Origin: Globisporangium splendens | Taxonomy: Eukaryota > Oomycota > Peronosporomycetes > Pythiales > Pythiaceae | Direction: 5' to 3' | DNA: 64,000 nucleotides | Assembly (NCBI GenBank): GCA_006386115.1 | Contig: VFIW01000038.1 | Location: forward strand, 333,531-397,530 | Shown: positions 1-8,880 of the stretch, one piece after another | Position numbering within the stretch: the first letter of the stretch is position 1 | How the letters are laid out: the number at the start of each line of letters is the position of its first letter | The notes under the pieces: generated by a model | Told to the model about the DNA's origin: nothing | Databases searched by the model: none | Seen by the model: the letters and a program-made list of their open reading frames with translations, nothing else | Made by a program: the position numbers and the translations under genes

Positions 1-396
1 CGCATCGGCTGTGTACGGCGGCAAGCAAGAGTCTGCTGCGGTGGCTGGTGAAGCGCAGTACGAGACGATTGGCTACACGTCGGTGAAGAGCGAGACGAGC
101 GGCCGCAAGGCTTCGTCTGGCGCTGCTGGTGTTGCTTCGCGCGACGGCGAAGTGTTGGTCGGTGCTGCTGGCGTTGGTGCCGCATCGGCTGTGTACGGCG
201 GCAAGCAAGAGTCTGCTGCGGTGGCTGGTGAAGCGCAGTACGAGACGATTGGCTACACGTCGGTGGAGAGCGAGACGAGCGGCCGCAAGGCTTCGTCTGG
301 CGCTGCTGGTGTTGCTTCGCGCGACGGCGAAGTGTTGGTCGGTGCTGCTGGCGTTGGTGCCGCATCGGCTGTGTACGGCGGCAAGCAAGAGTCTGC
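1..396 (+). repeat. 180-bp in-frame coding tandem repeat (two full copies plus a 36-bp partial)
   Basis: Bases 1-180 and 181-360 are the same except for one A/G difference (AAG versus GAG, Lys/Glu, near 86 and 266), and 361-396 begins a third copy. Because 180 is a multiple of three, the repeat adds 60 residues per copy to the N-terminal extension of the ABC protein. The unit is rich in Ala, Gly, Ser and Val with no domain I recognise. The array touches the left window edge, so the copy number is unknown. Confidence 0.95.
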
Positions 397-3310
397 CGAT
401 GTTGAAACTGATGAAATAAGTCAGACTGGATTTGCTGCAGCTGCAATTCCAACCTTTGGACTGGGTTCTTTGGCTATTGGTTTGCAGCGTAGCTCAGCGG
501 TTGCTACTGTAACTGTTGGTCCTGGGGTTTCTGATGAAGAAGATGTCCTGAGAAAACGCGGACTTTCTGTGGATGAGGATTATCATGAACCGACTGAACA
601 GTACATTCCTCAACGCGTTGTGTCGCACGGAACGAATGTTCAAGATATCGAAAGTGGACATCCAACCGATGACCGAAATTACGGAAAGCAGGCAAGAAAA
701 TTCACGCTCACATGGAGAAAGTTGTGGCTGCAATTGTCTGTGAGAAACACTGCGACGAAGCAAGTTGAAGAAAAGGTGATGCTGAACAACGCCTCCGGAT
801 CTGCTCGCCCTGGTGAGCTGTTGCTGATTACGGGGACATCGGCTGCGGAAAGCAAGATGCTGCTCGAGTGCATCGGTGGACGTAACGCGAGTGTACAAGG
901 CAGCATCGGTATGAACGGCATGCTGTGGACCCGCAAGATGAAGCGTTACATCTCGTACGTGATCGAAGAAGACTTGTTCTACGAGACGATCACCGTGCGC
1001 GAGCACTTGATTTTCCAGGCTCGTCTGCGACTTGGCAAGTCGTTCACTGAAGAACAGTACATGGTGCGCGTGGACGAGATCATCGAAGAGGTTGGTTTGA
1101 TGCACCGCCGAGACGCGTTGATCGGAGGTATGTTCGTGTGGGAGCGAAAGCTTTTGTCGATTGCAACGGAGATGCTGTCGAACCCATCGGTACTGCTGGT
1201 GGAAGAGCCAGCCTCTGGCTTGGACAGTTTGTCGGCAGAGATTGTGATGTCGAAGCTGCAGCAGATTGCTCGAAGTGGCCGAACGGTCATTGTGACGGTG
1301 CACCAGCCAACGTCGGAAGTGTTCGCGTTGGCGGATAGCCTGTATTTGCTTTCGGAAGGTACGGCTGTGTTCTGTGGCAAGGCGTCGGAGGCGAACGGGT
1401 ACTTTGCCTCGCTTGGATACGAGTGTCCGTCGTACTCGAGTCAAATCGGCTACTACCTTCGCTTGTTGATTATTCAGAGTCGCGAGACGGACCATGTGGG
1501 TGCGGCTCGATTGGCGATGCTGAAGGAAGAGTGGGCAAAGCGCGAAGCAGCTATTGCTGTGGAAGAGACTGCATTCGAAGCTGGTCCAGCTGACGATGGC
1601 GTCGATGCTGAGGCTGAAATCAGTCTCGGCTTCTTCAGTCAACTGTACGTGCTCATCACTCGCAATGTGATTCGCTTGATTCGCTACCGCTGGTGGTTCT
1701 TCTGGATGGTCATCTGGTTCCTCGTGATCGCTGTGATCTTCGGCTTGATTTACTTGAACCTTGACATGACGCAGCGCGGCATCCAGAATACGTCGGGCGC
1801 GTTCTTCTACATGATTTTGGTGCTCATTTTCTTGATGGTGTACCGCACGCTCGCGCACTTGCCAATGGATTTGGCTGTAATGAGCCGAGAGCACCGTGGC
1901 GGATGGTATTACGTGATTTCGTGGTACATCTCTCGCAGTCTGTGTGGTATTCCTCGTGAGATCATCCTGCCGATCGTGTTTTTCGTGCCGGTGTACCTGC
2001 TGATGGACATCGATTTTGGCTTCAAGGTGTATTTCTACATGCAAGTGATGGTGATTTTGGTGAGCAGTGCTGCGATTGGCCTTGGTTACGTGGTGATGTG
2101 CCTGTTCCGTCGTGTCTGGCTAGCTTTGGTTGTGTACGCGGTGCTGATGATGCTGTTCGTGGTCTTCGGAGGTTTGTTCGTCAACGAAGATGACGTGCCA
2201 GATTACGTCGTGTGGATTGATTACATTTCACCAGTCAAGTTCGGCTTCGAAGGTTTGATGAAGATTTACTGGGGTCGTGTGGCATACGTTGAATGCGACT
2301 CGTCGAATGCAAACTGTGTCGCTCGAACGGGATCTGAGGTGCTCGCTTACTACGGTTTGCGCCGGCGCTCGGCGTTGGCTGACGGTTTGATCTTGTTTGG
2401 CATCAACATTGCGTATCGCATTATCGCGTTGTTCTTGCTCTTGTGGGTGAGACGTCCACATGTTGATATCACTTGGGTGACTGAGGATTCTTCCTTTGTA
2501 TATGAACATTGGTCTGCTGTGAAAACCGATGGTGGTGAGTCTCAACGCGGAAGTATTGCGAAGGTTCTTTCGAGAGATAATGTTGGTCGCTCGAGTATTG
2601 AAGGTGAATCTCACCACGAGTACATTCAAATTGAGACGCCACGAACTGCAGGAAAATATGCGTTGGAGGCAAGAAAATTCACGCTCACATGGAGAAAGTT
2701 GTGGCTGCAATTGTCTGTGAGAAACACTGCGACGAAGCAAGTTGAAGAAAAGGTGATGCTGAACAACGCCTCCGGATCTGCTCGCCCTGGTGAGCTGTTG
2801 CTGATTACGGGGACATCGGCTGCGGAAAGCAAGATGCTGCTCGAGTGCATCGGTGGACGTAACGCGAGTGTACAAGGCAGCATCGGTATGAACGGCATGC
2901 TGTGGACCCGCAAGATGAAGCGTTACATCTCGTACGTGATCGAAGAAGACTTGTTCTACGAGACGATCACCGTGCGCGAGCACTTGATTTTCCAGGCTCG
3001 TCTGCGACTTGGCAAGTCGTTCACTGAAGAACAGTACATGGTGCGCGTGGACGAGATCATCGAAGAGGTTGGTTTGATGCACCGCCGAGACGCGTTGATC
3101 GGAGGTATGTTCGTGTGGGAGCGAAAGCTTTTGTCGATGCACGGAGATGCTGTCGAACCCATCGGTACTGCTGGTGGAAGAGCAGCCTCTGGCTTGGACA
3201 GTTTGTCGGCAGAGATTGTGATGTCGAAGCTGCAGCAGATGCTCGAAGTGGCCGAACGGTCATTGGACGGTGCACCAGCCAACGTCGGAAGTGTTCGCGT
3301 TGGCGGATAG
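2..3310 (+). CDS. Multi-module ABCG transporter, 5'-partial: repeat extension, module 1, start of module 2
   Basis: The frame is open from the window edge, so the start lies upstream. After the Ala/Gly-rich repeats and a linker, an ABC domain begins near 690, followed by a six-helix ABCG-type membrane domain (about 1620-2450). A linker (2456-2670) leads to a second ABC domain (from 2671) almost identical to the first. The family exports lipids or drugs using ATP. Here the nucleotide-binding motifs are abnormal: the P-loop (833-856) reads GTSAAESK where GxxxxGK[S/T] is expected, the Q-loop Gln is Glu (IEED), the signature before ERK is FVW instead of SGG (1133-1141), and Walker B has VEEP for LDEP. 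The D-loop SGLDS and the H-loop His (VHQP) remain. The frame ends at 3310 only because small deletions start near 3137; homology continues. Plasma or internal membrane location is inferred. Confidence 0.85.
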   Translation, partial: ASAVYGGKQESAAVAGEAQYETIGYTSVKSETSGRKASSGAAGVASRDGEVLVGAAGVGAASAVYGGKQESAAVAGEAQYETIGYTSVESETSGRKASSGAAGVASRDGEVLVGAAGVGAASAVYGGKQESADVETDEISQTGFAAAAIPTFGLGSLAIGLQRSSAVATVTVGPGVSDEEDVLRKRGLSVDEDYHEPTEQYIPQRVVSHGTNVQDIESGHPTDDRNYGKQARKFTLTWRKLWLQLSVRNTATKQVEEKVMLNNASGSARPGELLLITGTSAAESKMLLECIGGRNASVQGSIGMNGMLWTRKMKRYISYVIEEDLFYETITVREHLIFQARLRLGKSFTEEQYMVRVDEIIEEVGLMHRRDALIGGMFVWERKLLSIATEMLSNPSVLLVEEPASGLDSLSAEIVMSKLQQIARSGRTVIVTVHQPTSEVFALADSLYLLSEGTAVFCGKASEANGYFASLGYECPSYSSQIGYYLRLLIIQSRETDHVGAARLAMLKEEWAKREAAIAVEETAFEAGPADDGVDAEAEISLGFFSQLYVLITRNVIRLIRYRWWFFWMVIWFLVIAVIFGLIYLNLDMTQRGIQNTSGAFFYMILVLIFLMVYRTLAHLPMDLAVMSREHRGGWYYVISWYISRSLCGIPREIILPIVFFVPVYLLMDIDFGFKVYFYMQVMVILVSSAAIGLGYVVMCLFRRVWLALVVYAVLMMLFVVFGGLFVNEDDVPDYVVWIDYISPVKFGFEGLMKIYWGRVAYVECDSSNANCVARTGSEVLAYYGLRRRSALADGLILFGINIAYRIIALFLLLWVRRPHVDITWVTEDSSFVYEHWSAVKTDGGESQRGSIAKVLSRDNVGRSSIEGESHHEYIQIETPRTAGKYALEARKFTLTWRKLWLQLSVRNTATKQVEEKVMLNNASGSARPGELLLITGTSAAESKMLLECIGGRNASVQGSIGMNGMLWTRKMKRYISYVIEEDLFYETITVREHLIFQARLRLGKSFTEEQYMVRVDEIIEEVGLMHRRDALIGGMFVWERKLLSMHGDAVEPIGTAGGRAASGLDSLSAEIVMSKLQQMLEVAERSLDGAPANVGSVRVGG

Positions 3311-4807
3311 CCTGTATTTGCTTTCGGAAGGTACGGCTGTGTTCTGTGGCAAGGCGTCGGAGGCGAACGGGTACTTTGCCTCGCTTGGATACGAGTGTCC
3401 GTCGTACTCGAGTCAAATCGGCTACTACCTTCGATTCAGAGTCGCGAGACGGACCATGTGGGTGCGAACGATTGGCCATGCGAAGGAAGAGTGGGCAAAG
3501 CGCGAAGCAGCTATTGCTGTGGAAGAGACTGCATTCGAAGCTGGTCCAGCTGACGATGCGTCGATGCTGAGGCTGAAATCAGTCTCGGCTTCTTCAGTCA
3601 ACTGTACGTCATCACTGCAATGTGATTCGCTTGATTCGCTACCGCTGGTGGTTCTTCTGGATGGTCATTGGTTCCTCGTGATCGCTGTGATCTTCGGCTT
3701 GATTTACTTGAACCTTGACAGACGCAGCGCGGCATCCAGAATGCGTCGGGCGCGTTCTTCTACATGATTTTGGTGCTCATTTTCTTGATGCCACCGCACG
3801 CTCGCGCACTTGCCAATGGATTTGGCTGTATGAGCCGAGAGCACCGTGATTACGTGATTTCGTGGTACATCTCTCGCAGTCTGTGTGGTATTCAAGATCA
3901 TCCTGCCGATCGTGTTTTTCGTGCCGGTGTACCTGCTGATGGACATCGATTCTTCAAGGTATTTACATGCAAGTGATGGTGATTTTGGTGAGCAGTGCTG
4001 CGATTGGCCTTGGTTACGTGGTGATGTGCTGTTCCGTCGTGTCTGGCTAGCTTTGCGGTGCTGATGATGCTGTTCGTGGTCTTCGGAGGTTTGTTCGTCA
4101 ACGAAGATGACCAGATTACGTCGTGTGGATGATTCATTTCACCAGTCAAGTTCGCTTCGAAGGTTTGATGAAGATTTACTGGGGTCGTGTGGCATAGGCT
4201 CGTCGAATGCGGGTCGCTCGAACGGGATCTTGAGGTGCTCGCTCGGTTTGCGCCGGCGCTCGGCGTTGGCTGACGGTTTGATCTTGTTTGGCATCAACAT
4301 TGCGTATCGTATTATCGCGTTGTTCTTGCTCTTGTGGGTTCGTGGACCGACTTTACGGACCAACTGGGCACATTATCAGTACGAATCGTTGCTGTCCGGT
4401 GAGTTTTATTCCGGAGACCTGAAGTACAACACCTACATGTCAATCAATGCGGCTTGTTTGCGCAAGAAGTCCAACTACGTCGCTGATACACCGAAGTCCA
4501 CGCTCACATGGAGAAAGTTGTGGCTGCAATTGTCTGTGAGAAACACTGCGACGAAGCAAGTTGAAGAAAAGGTGATGCGAACAACGCCTCCGGATCTGCT
4601 CGCCCTGGTGAGCTGTTGCTGATTACGGGGACATCGGCTGCGGAAGCAAGATGCTGCTCGAGTGCATCGGTGGACGTAACGCGAGTGTACAAGGCAGCAT
4701 CGGTAGAACGGCATGCTGTGGACCCGCAAGATGAAGCGTTACATCTCGTACGTGATCGAAGAAGACTGTTCTACGAGACGATCACCGTGCGCGAGCACTT
4801 GATTTTC
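3137..4807 (+). pseudogene. Deletion-riddled stretch of the ABCG gene (module 2 remainder and start of module 3)
   Basis: This block aligns with module 1 (offset about 1,977 bp at its start) but has many small losses, mostly 1-4 bp and one of about 10 bp near 3435, with few substitutions and almost no insertions. Examples are losses near 3138, 3187, 3240, 3560, 3610, 4577, 4645 and 4806. The linker between modules 2 and 3 (about 4340-4500) is open in one frame (4107-4622) with no stop, so modules 2 and 3 look like parts of one continuous protein. From 4808 the copy is clean again. The deletion-only pattern, bounded inside a repeat, fits an uncorrected long-read patch as well as real decay. 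Confidence 0.75.
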
Positions 4808-4851
4808 AGGCTCGTCTGCGACTTGGCAAGTCGTTCACTGAAGAACAGTAC

Positions 4852-7800
4852 ATGGTGCGCGTGGACGAGATCATCGAAGAGGTTGGTTTGATGCACCGCC
4901 GAGACGCGTTGATCGGAGGTATGTTCGTCTGGGAGCGAAAGCTTTTGTCGATTGCGACGGAGATGCTGTCGAACCCATCGGTACTGCTGGTGGAAGAGCC
5001 AGCGTCTGGCTTGGACAGTTTGTCGGCGGAGATTGTGATGTCGAAGCTGCAGCAGATTGCTCGAAGCGGCCGAACGGTCATTGTGACGGTGCACCAGCCA
5101 ACGTCGGAAGTGTTCGCGTTGGCGGATAGCCTGTATTTGCTTTCGGAAGGTACGGCTGTGTTCTGTGGCAAGGCGTCGGAGGCGAACGGGTACTTTGCCT
5201 CGCTTGGATATGAGTGTCCGTCGTACTCGAGTCAAATCGGCTACTACCTTCGCTTGTTGATTATTCAGAGTCGCGAGACGGACCATGTGGGTGCGGCTCG
5301 ATTGGCGATGCTGAAGGAAGAGTGGGCAAAGCGCGAAGCAGCTATTGCTGTGGAAGAGACTGCATTCGAAGCTGGTCCAGCTGACGATGGCGTCGATGCT
5401 GAGGCTGAAATCAGTCTCGGCTTCTTCAGTCAACTGTACGTGCTCATCACTCGCAATGTGATTCGCTTGATTCGCTACCGCTGGTGGTTCTTCTGGATGG
5501 TCATCTGGTTCCTCGTGATCGCTGTGATCTTCGGCTTGATTTACTTGAACCTTGACATGACGCAGCGCGGCATCCAGAATACGTCGGGCGCGTTCTTCTA
5601 CATGATTTTGGTGCTCATTTTCTTGATGGTGTACCGCACGCTCGCGCACTTGCCGAAGGATTTGGTGCTGATGTCTCGTGAGCAGAAGGGTGGCTGGTAT
5701 TACGTGATTTTGTGGTTCATCGCCCGCAGTCTGTGCGCGGTTCCTCGTGAGATCATCCTGCCGATCGTGTTTTTCGTGCCGGTGTACCTGCTGATGGACA
5801 TCGATTTTGGCTTCAAGGTGTATTTCTACATGCAAGTGATGGTGATTTTGGTGAGCAGTGCTGCGATCGGTCTTGGCTACTTGATCATCAGCTTGATTCG
5901 TCGTGTGTGGCTCGCGTGGCTCATTTACGCGATCGTGATCATGGTGTTTGTGATTTTCTGTGGCTACTTCGTCAGTGATGATGATGTACCGAACGGCCTG
6001 TCGTGGATTAGCTACTTTTCGCCCATCAAGTATGGCTACCAAGGTTTGATGAACTTGTACTGGGGGCGCGTGACGACCATTGACTGTGATTTGTCGACCG
6101 AAAACTGTATTGCGCGTACTGGTTCGGAAGTGCTGACTTACTACAGCTTGCGCCGCCGCTCGACATTGACGGATGGATTCATCTTGTTCGGTATCAATAT
6201 CGCCTTCCGCCTCATTTCGCTCTTTGCGTTGTTGTGGATTCCTGGTCAATTCCACTTGGAAGTGGTTCCTAGCCAATTCAATTTGAGTGGCATGTACTGC
6301 TGCAAATCATCGACTCGCAGTCTTCCGGTAGAAGATAACAATGTCCACGCTAACGGTACGGCAGCAAAGTTAAGTGGTGCTGCAAATGCATCCACTTGCG
6401 GCGACGGAAGCGCAGAGTTTGAAAACAACGACCATTTCATCGAAGTTCAAACCCCAAGAGATCAAGATGTGAACGGAGTCCATATCCCAACGTACACGCT
6501 TCAATGGAGAAAGATGTGGTTGAGACGGACAGTGCGCGGGGCGAACGCCATGTATTCAGAAGAGAAGGTTGTGTTGAGCAACATGAGCGGATCTGCTCGC
6601 CCTGGTGAGCTGTTGCTGATTACGGGGACATCGGCTGCGGAAAGCAAGATGCTGCTCGAGTGCATCGGTGGACGTAACGCGAGTGTACAAGGCAGCATCG
6701 GTATGAACGGCATGCTGTGGACCCGCAAGATGAAGCGTTACATCTCGTACGTGATCGAAGAAGACTTGTTCTACGAGACGATCACCGTGCGCGAGCACTT
6801 GATTTTCCAGGCTCGTCTGCGACTTGGCAAGTCGTTCACTGAAGAACAGTACATGCTACGCGTGGACGAGATCATCGAAGAGGTTGGTTTGATGCACCGC
6901 CGAGACGCGTTGATCGGAGGTATGTTCGTCTGGGAGCGAAAGCTTTTGTCGATTGCGACGGAGATGCTGTCGAACCCATCGGTACTGCTGGTGGAAGAAC
7001 CAGCGTCTGGCTTGGACAGTTTGTCGGCGGAGATTGTGATGTCGAAGCTGCAGCAGATTGCTCGAAGCGGCCGAACGGTCATTGTGACGGTGCACCAGCC
7101 AACGTCGGAAGTGTTCGCGTTGGCGGATAGCCTGTATTTGCTTTCGGAAGGTACGGCTGTGTTCTGTGGCAAGGCGTCGGAGGCGAACGGGTACTTTGCC
7201 TCGCTTGGATACGAGTGTCCGTCGTACTCGAGTCAAATCGGCTACTACCTTCGCTTGTTGATTATTCAGAGTCGCGAGACGGACCATGTGGGTGCGGCTC
7301 GATTGGCGATGCTGAAGGAAGAGTGGGCAAAGCGCGAAGCAGCTATTGCTGTGGAAGAGACTGCGTTCGAAGCTGGTCCAGCTGACGATGGCGTCGATGC
7401 TGAGGCTGAAATCAGTCTCGGCTTCTTCGGTCAACTGTACGTGCTCATCACTCGCAATGTGATTCGCTTGGTTCGCTACCGCTGGTGGTTCTTCTGGATG
7501 GTCATTTGGTTCCTCGTGATCGCTGTGATCTTCGGCTTGATTTACTTGAACCTTGACATGACGCAGCGCGGCATCCAGAATACGTCGGGCGCGTTCTTCT
7601 ACATGATTTTGGTGCTCATTTTCTTGATGGCGTACCGCACGCTCGCGCACTTGCCGAAGGATTTGGCTGTAATGAGCCGAGAGCACCGTGGTGGGTGGTA
7701 TTACGTGATTTTGTGGTTCATCGCCCGCAGTCTGTGCGCGGTTCCTCGTGAGATCATCCTGCCGATCGTGTTCTTCGTGCCGGTGTACCTGCTAATGGAC

Positions 7801-8262
7801 ATCGATTTTGGCTTCAAGGTGTACTTCTACATGCAAGTGATGCTGATTTTGGTGAGCAGTGCTGCGATCGGTCTTGGCTACTTGATCATCAGCTTGATTC
7901 GTCGTGTGTGGCTCGCGTGGCTCATTTACGCGATCGTGATCACTCTGTTTTTGATCTTTGGCGGCTTTGTTATCAATGTCAAGGACATCCCCGACTACGT
8001 GGTCTGGATCCACTACATGTCACCAATCAAGTACGCCTACGAAGGCTTGATGAAGATCTACTGGGTACGCGTTGCCAGCATCCCGTGCGATACGTCTGTT
8101 GAGAACTGCATCGCTCGAACTGGTGCCCAAGTGCTGACATACTACAGCATGCGTCACCGCTCAGCATTGGCGGATGGCTTCATCGTGTTCGGCATTAACG
8201 TCCTGTGCCGCTTCATCAGCGTCATCGCGGTCTGGTTCCGACTCCACAACAAGAAGAACTAG
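4852..8262 (+). CDS. Multi-module ABCG transporter, 3' part: module 3 and module 4
   Basis: An open frame of 1,136 codons ends at TAG (8260-8262). The ATG at 4852 is internal to an ABC domain, so it is not the real start; the reading continues from upstream after the deletion block. Order: rest of ABC domain 3, six-helix membrane domain (about 5400-6240), a linker of about 85 residues rich in Ser/Ala, ABC domain 4 (about 6490-7400), membrane domain 4 (to 8250). Both ABC domains carry the same degenerate P-loop, signature and Walker B residues as module 1. ABC domains and the first half of the membrane domains are almost identical between modules. The last helices and the loop with the conserved Cys pair differ clearly. 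Full-size ABCG transporters have two modules; this locus reads as four in a row. An alternative is two separate two-module genes merged by decay or misassembly. Confidence 0.85.
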   Translation: MVRVDEIIEEVGLMHRRDALIGGMFVWERKLLSIATEMLSNPSVLLVEEPASGLDSLSAEIVMSKLQQIARSGRTVIVTVHQPTSEVFALADSLYLLSEGTAVFCGKASEANGYFASLGYECPSYSSQIGYYLRLLIIQSRETDHVGAARLAMLKEEWAKREAAIAVEETAFEAGPADDGVDAEAEISLGFFSQLYVLITRNVIRLIRYRWWFFWMVIWFLVIAVIFGLIYLNLDMTQRGIQNTSGAFFYMILVLIFLMVYRTLAHLPKDLVLMSREQKGGWYYVILWFIARSLCAVPREIILPIVFFVPVYLLMDIDFGFKVYFYMQVMVILVSSAAIGLGYLIISLIRRVWLAWLIYAIVIMVFVIFCGYFVSDDDVPNGLSWISYFSPIKYGYQGLMNLYWGRVTTIDCDLSTENCIARTGSEVLTYYSLRRRSTLTDGFILFGINIAFRLISLFALLWIPGQFHLEVVPSQFNLSGMYCCKSSTRSLPVEDNNVHANGTAAKLSGAANASTCGDGSAEFENNDHFIEVQTPRDQDVNGVHIPTYTLQWRKMWLRRTVRGANAMYSEEKVVLSNMSGSARPGELLLITGTSAAESKMLLECIGGRNASVQGSIGMNGMLWTRKMKRYISYVIEEDLFYETITVREHLIFQARLRLGKSFTEEQYMLRVDEIIEEVGLMHRRDALIGGMFVWERKLLSIATEMLSNPSVLLVEEPASGLDSLSAEIVMSKLQQIARSGRTVIVTVHQPTSEVFALADSLYLLSEGTAVFCGKASEANGYFASLGYECPSYSSQIGYYLRLLIIQSRETDHVGAARLAMLKEEWAKREAAIAVEETAFEAGPADDGVDAEAEISLGFFGQLYVLITRNVIRLVRYRWWFFWMVIWFLVIAVIFGLIYLNLDMTQRGIQNTSGAFFYMILVLIFLMAYRTLAHLPKDLAVMSREHRGGWYYVILWFIARSLCAVPREIILPIVFFVPVYLLMDIDFGFKVYFYMQVMLILVSSAAIGLGYLIISLIRRVWLAWLIYAIVITLFLIFGGFVINVKDIPDYVVWIHYMSPIKYAYEGLMKIYWVRVASIPCDTSVENCIARTGAQVLTYYSMRHRSALADGFIVFGINVLCRFISVIAVWFRLHNKKN

Positions 8263-8880
8263 AAGCGCACAAACTATATGTTTTGCACATCTGCATGTAC
8301 ACAAGAAAGAAAATGATGCATACTGCATGTGATGCATATTACAAAACACAATAACGAATTGATACATACCTGCATTTTCGGAAATTTGAAGTCTGGCGTT
8401 TCTTCTTGACGAGCATGGTTCGGACGCTTGCTTGGTCTTCCTGGTCTCATCTATCGCTTCGCAGCTCAAGGCATAGAGTTGGCCCCTGTCAGCTGTGGTA
8501 AATGCATCGATGCCGTGACATCAGGTACACTTTCGCGAGGTTCCGGCGCGAAATTCGCATGCAGCACTCGCTGTTCTCGTGTATTTTTGCCTTTACTTTC
8601 AGTTGTTGCCCAGTGCAGAAAATGGGCTCCGCTAAGTCTGCATAATTGACTAAGTCGACAGGAGAGAATAACCGCCTTGCACCAATAACAACATGCAGAC
8701 AACATGGAGTAACCACTTTCAATTATAATCGGTTAAGTTGATGCTTGATGTGTGACACCTGTTTAACCGGGTAAGAATGTTTGTGATTCACGAAGTAACC
8801 ACTTGCGTAGCTCCTCACTGAAAAGTCGATGCACATTGTCATAAATCAGAGCGAGCACCCTGCGTCAGAGGCAAATCCCG
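8263..8880. other. Intergenic region between the ABCG gene and the S33 peptidase gene
   Basis: It holds the ABCG 3' flank and the peptidase 5' flank. Short open frames on both strands have no recognisable content. A single TTGATGC half-site occurs near 8738. I see no convincing core promoter match. Confidence 0.6.

Noticed and set aside
494..2044. Long minus-strand frames opposite the ABCG modules (also 4771-6276, 2228-3142)
   Set aside because: They are complements of well-supported coding DNA, His/Arg/Gln-rich, and lack any motif.
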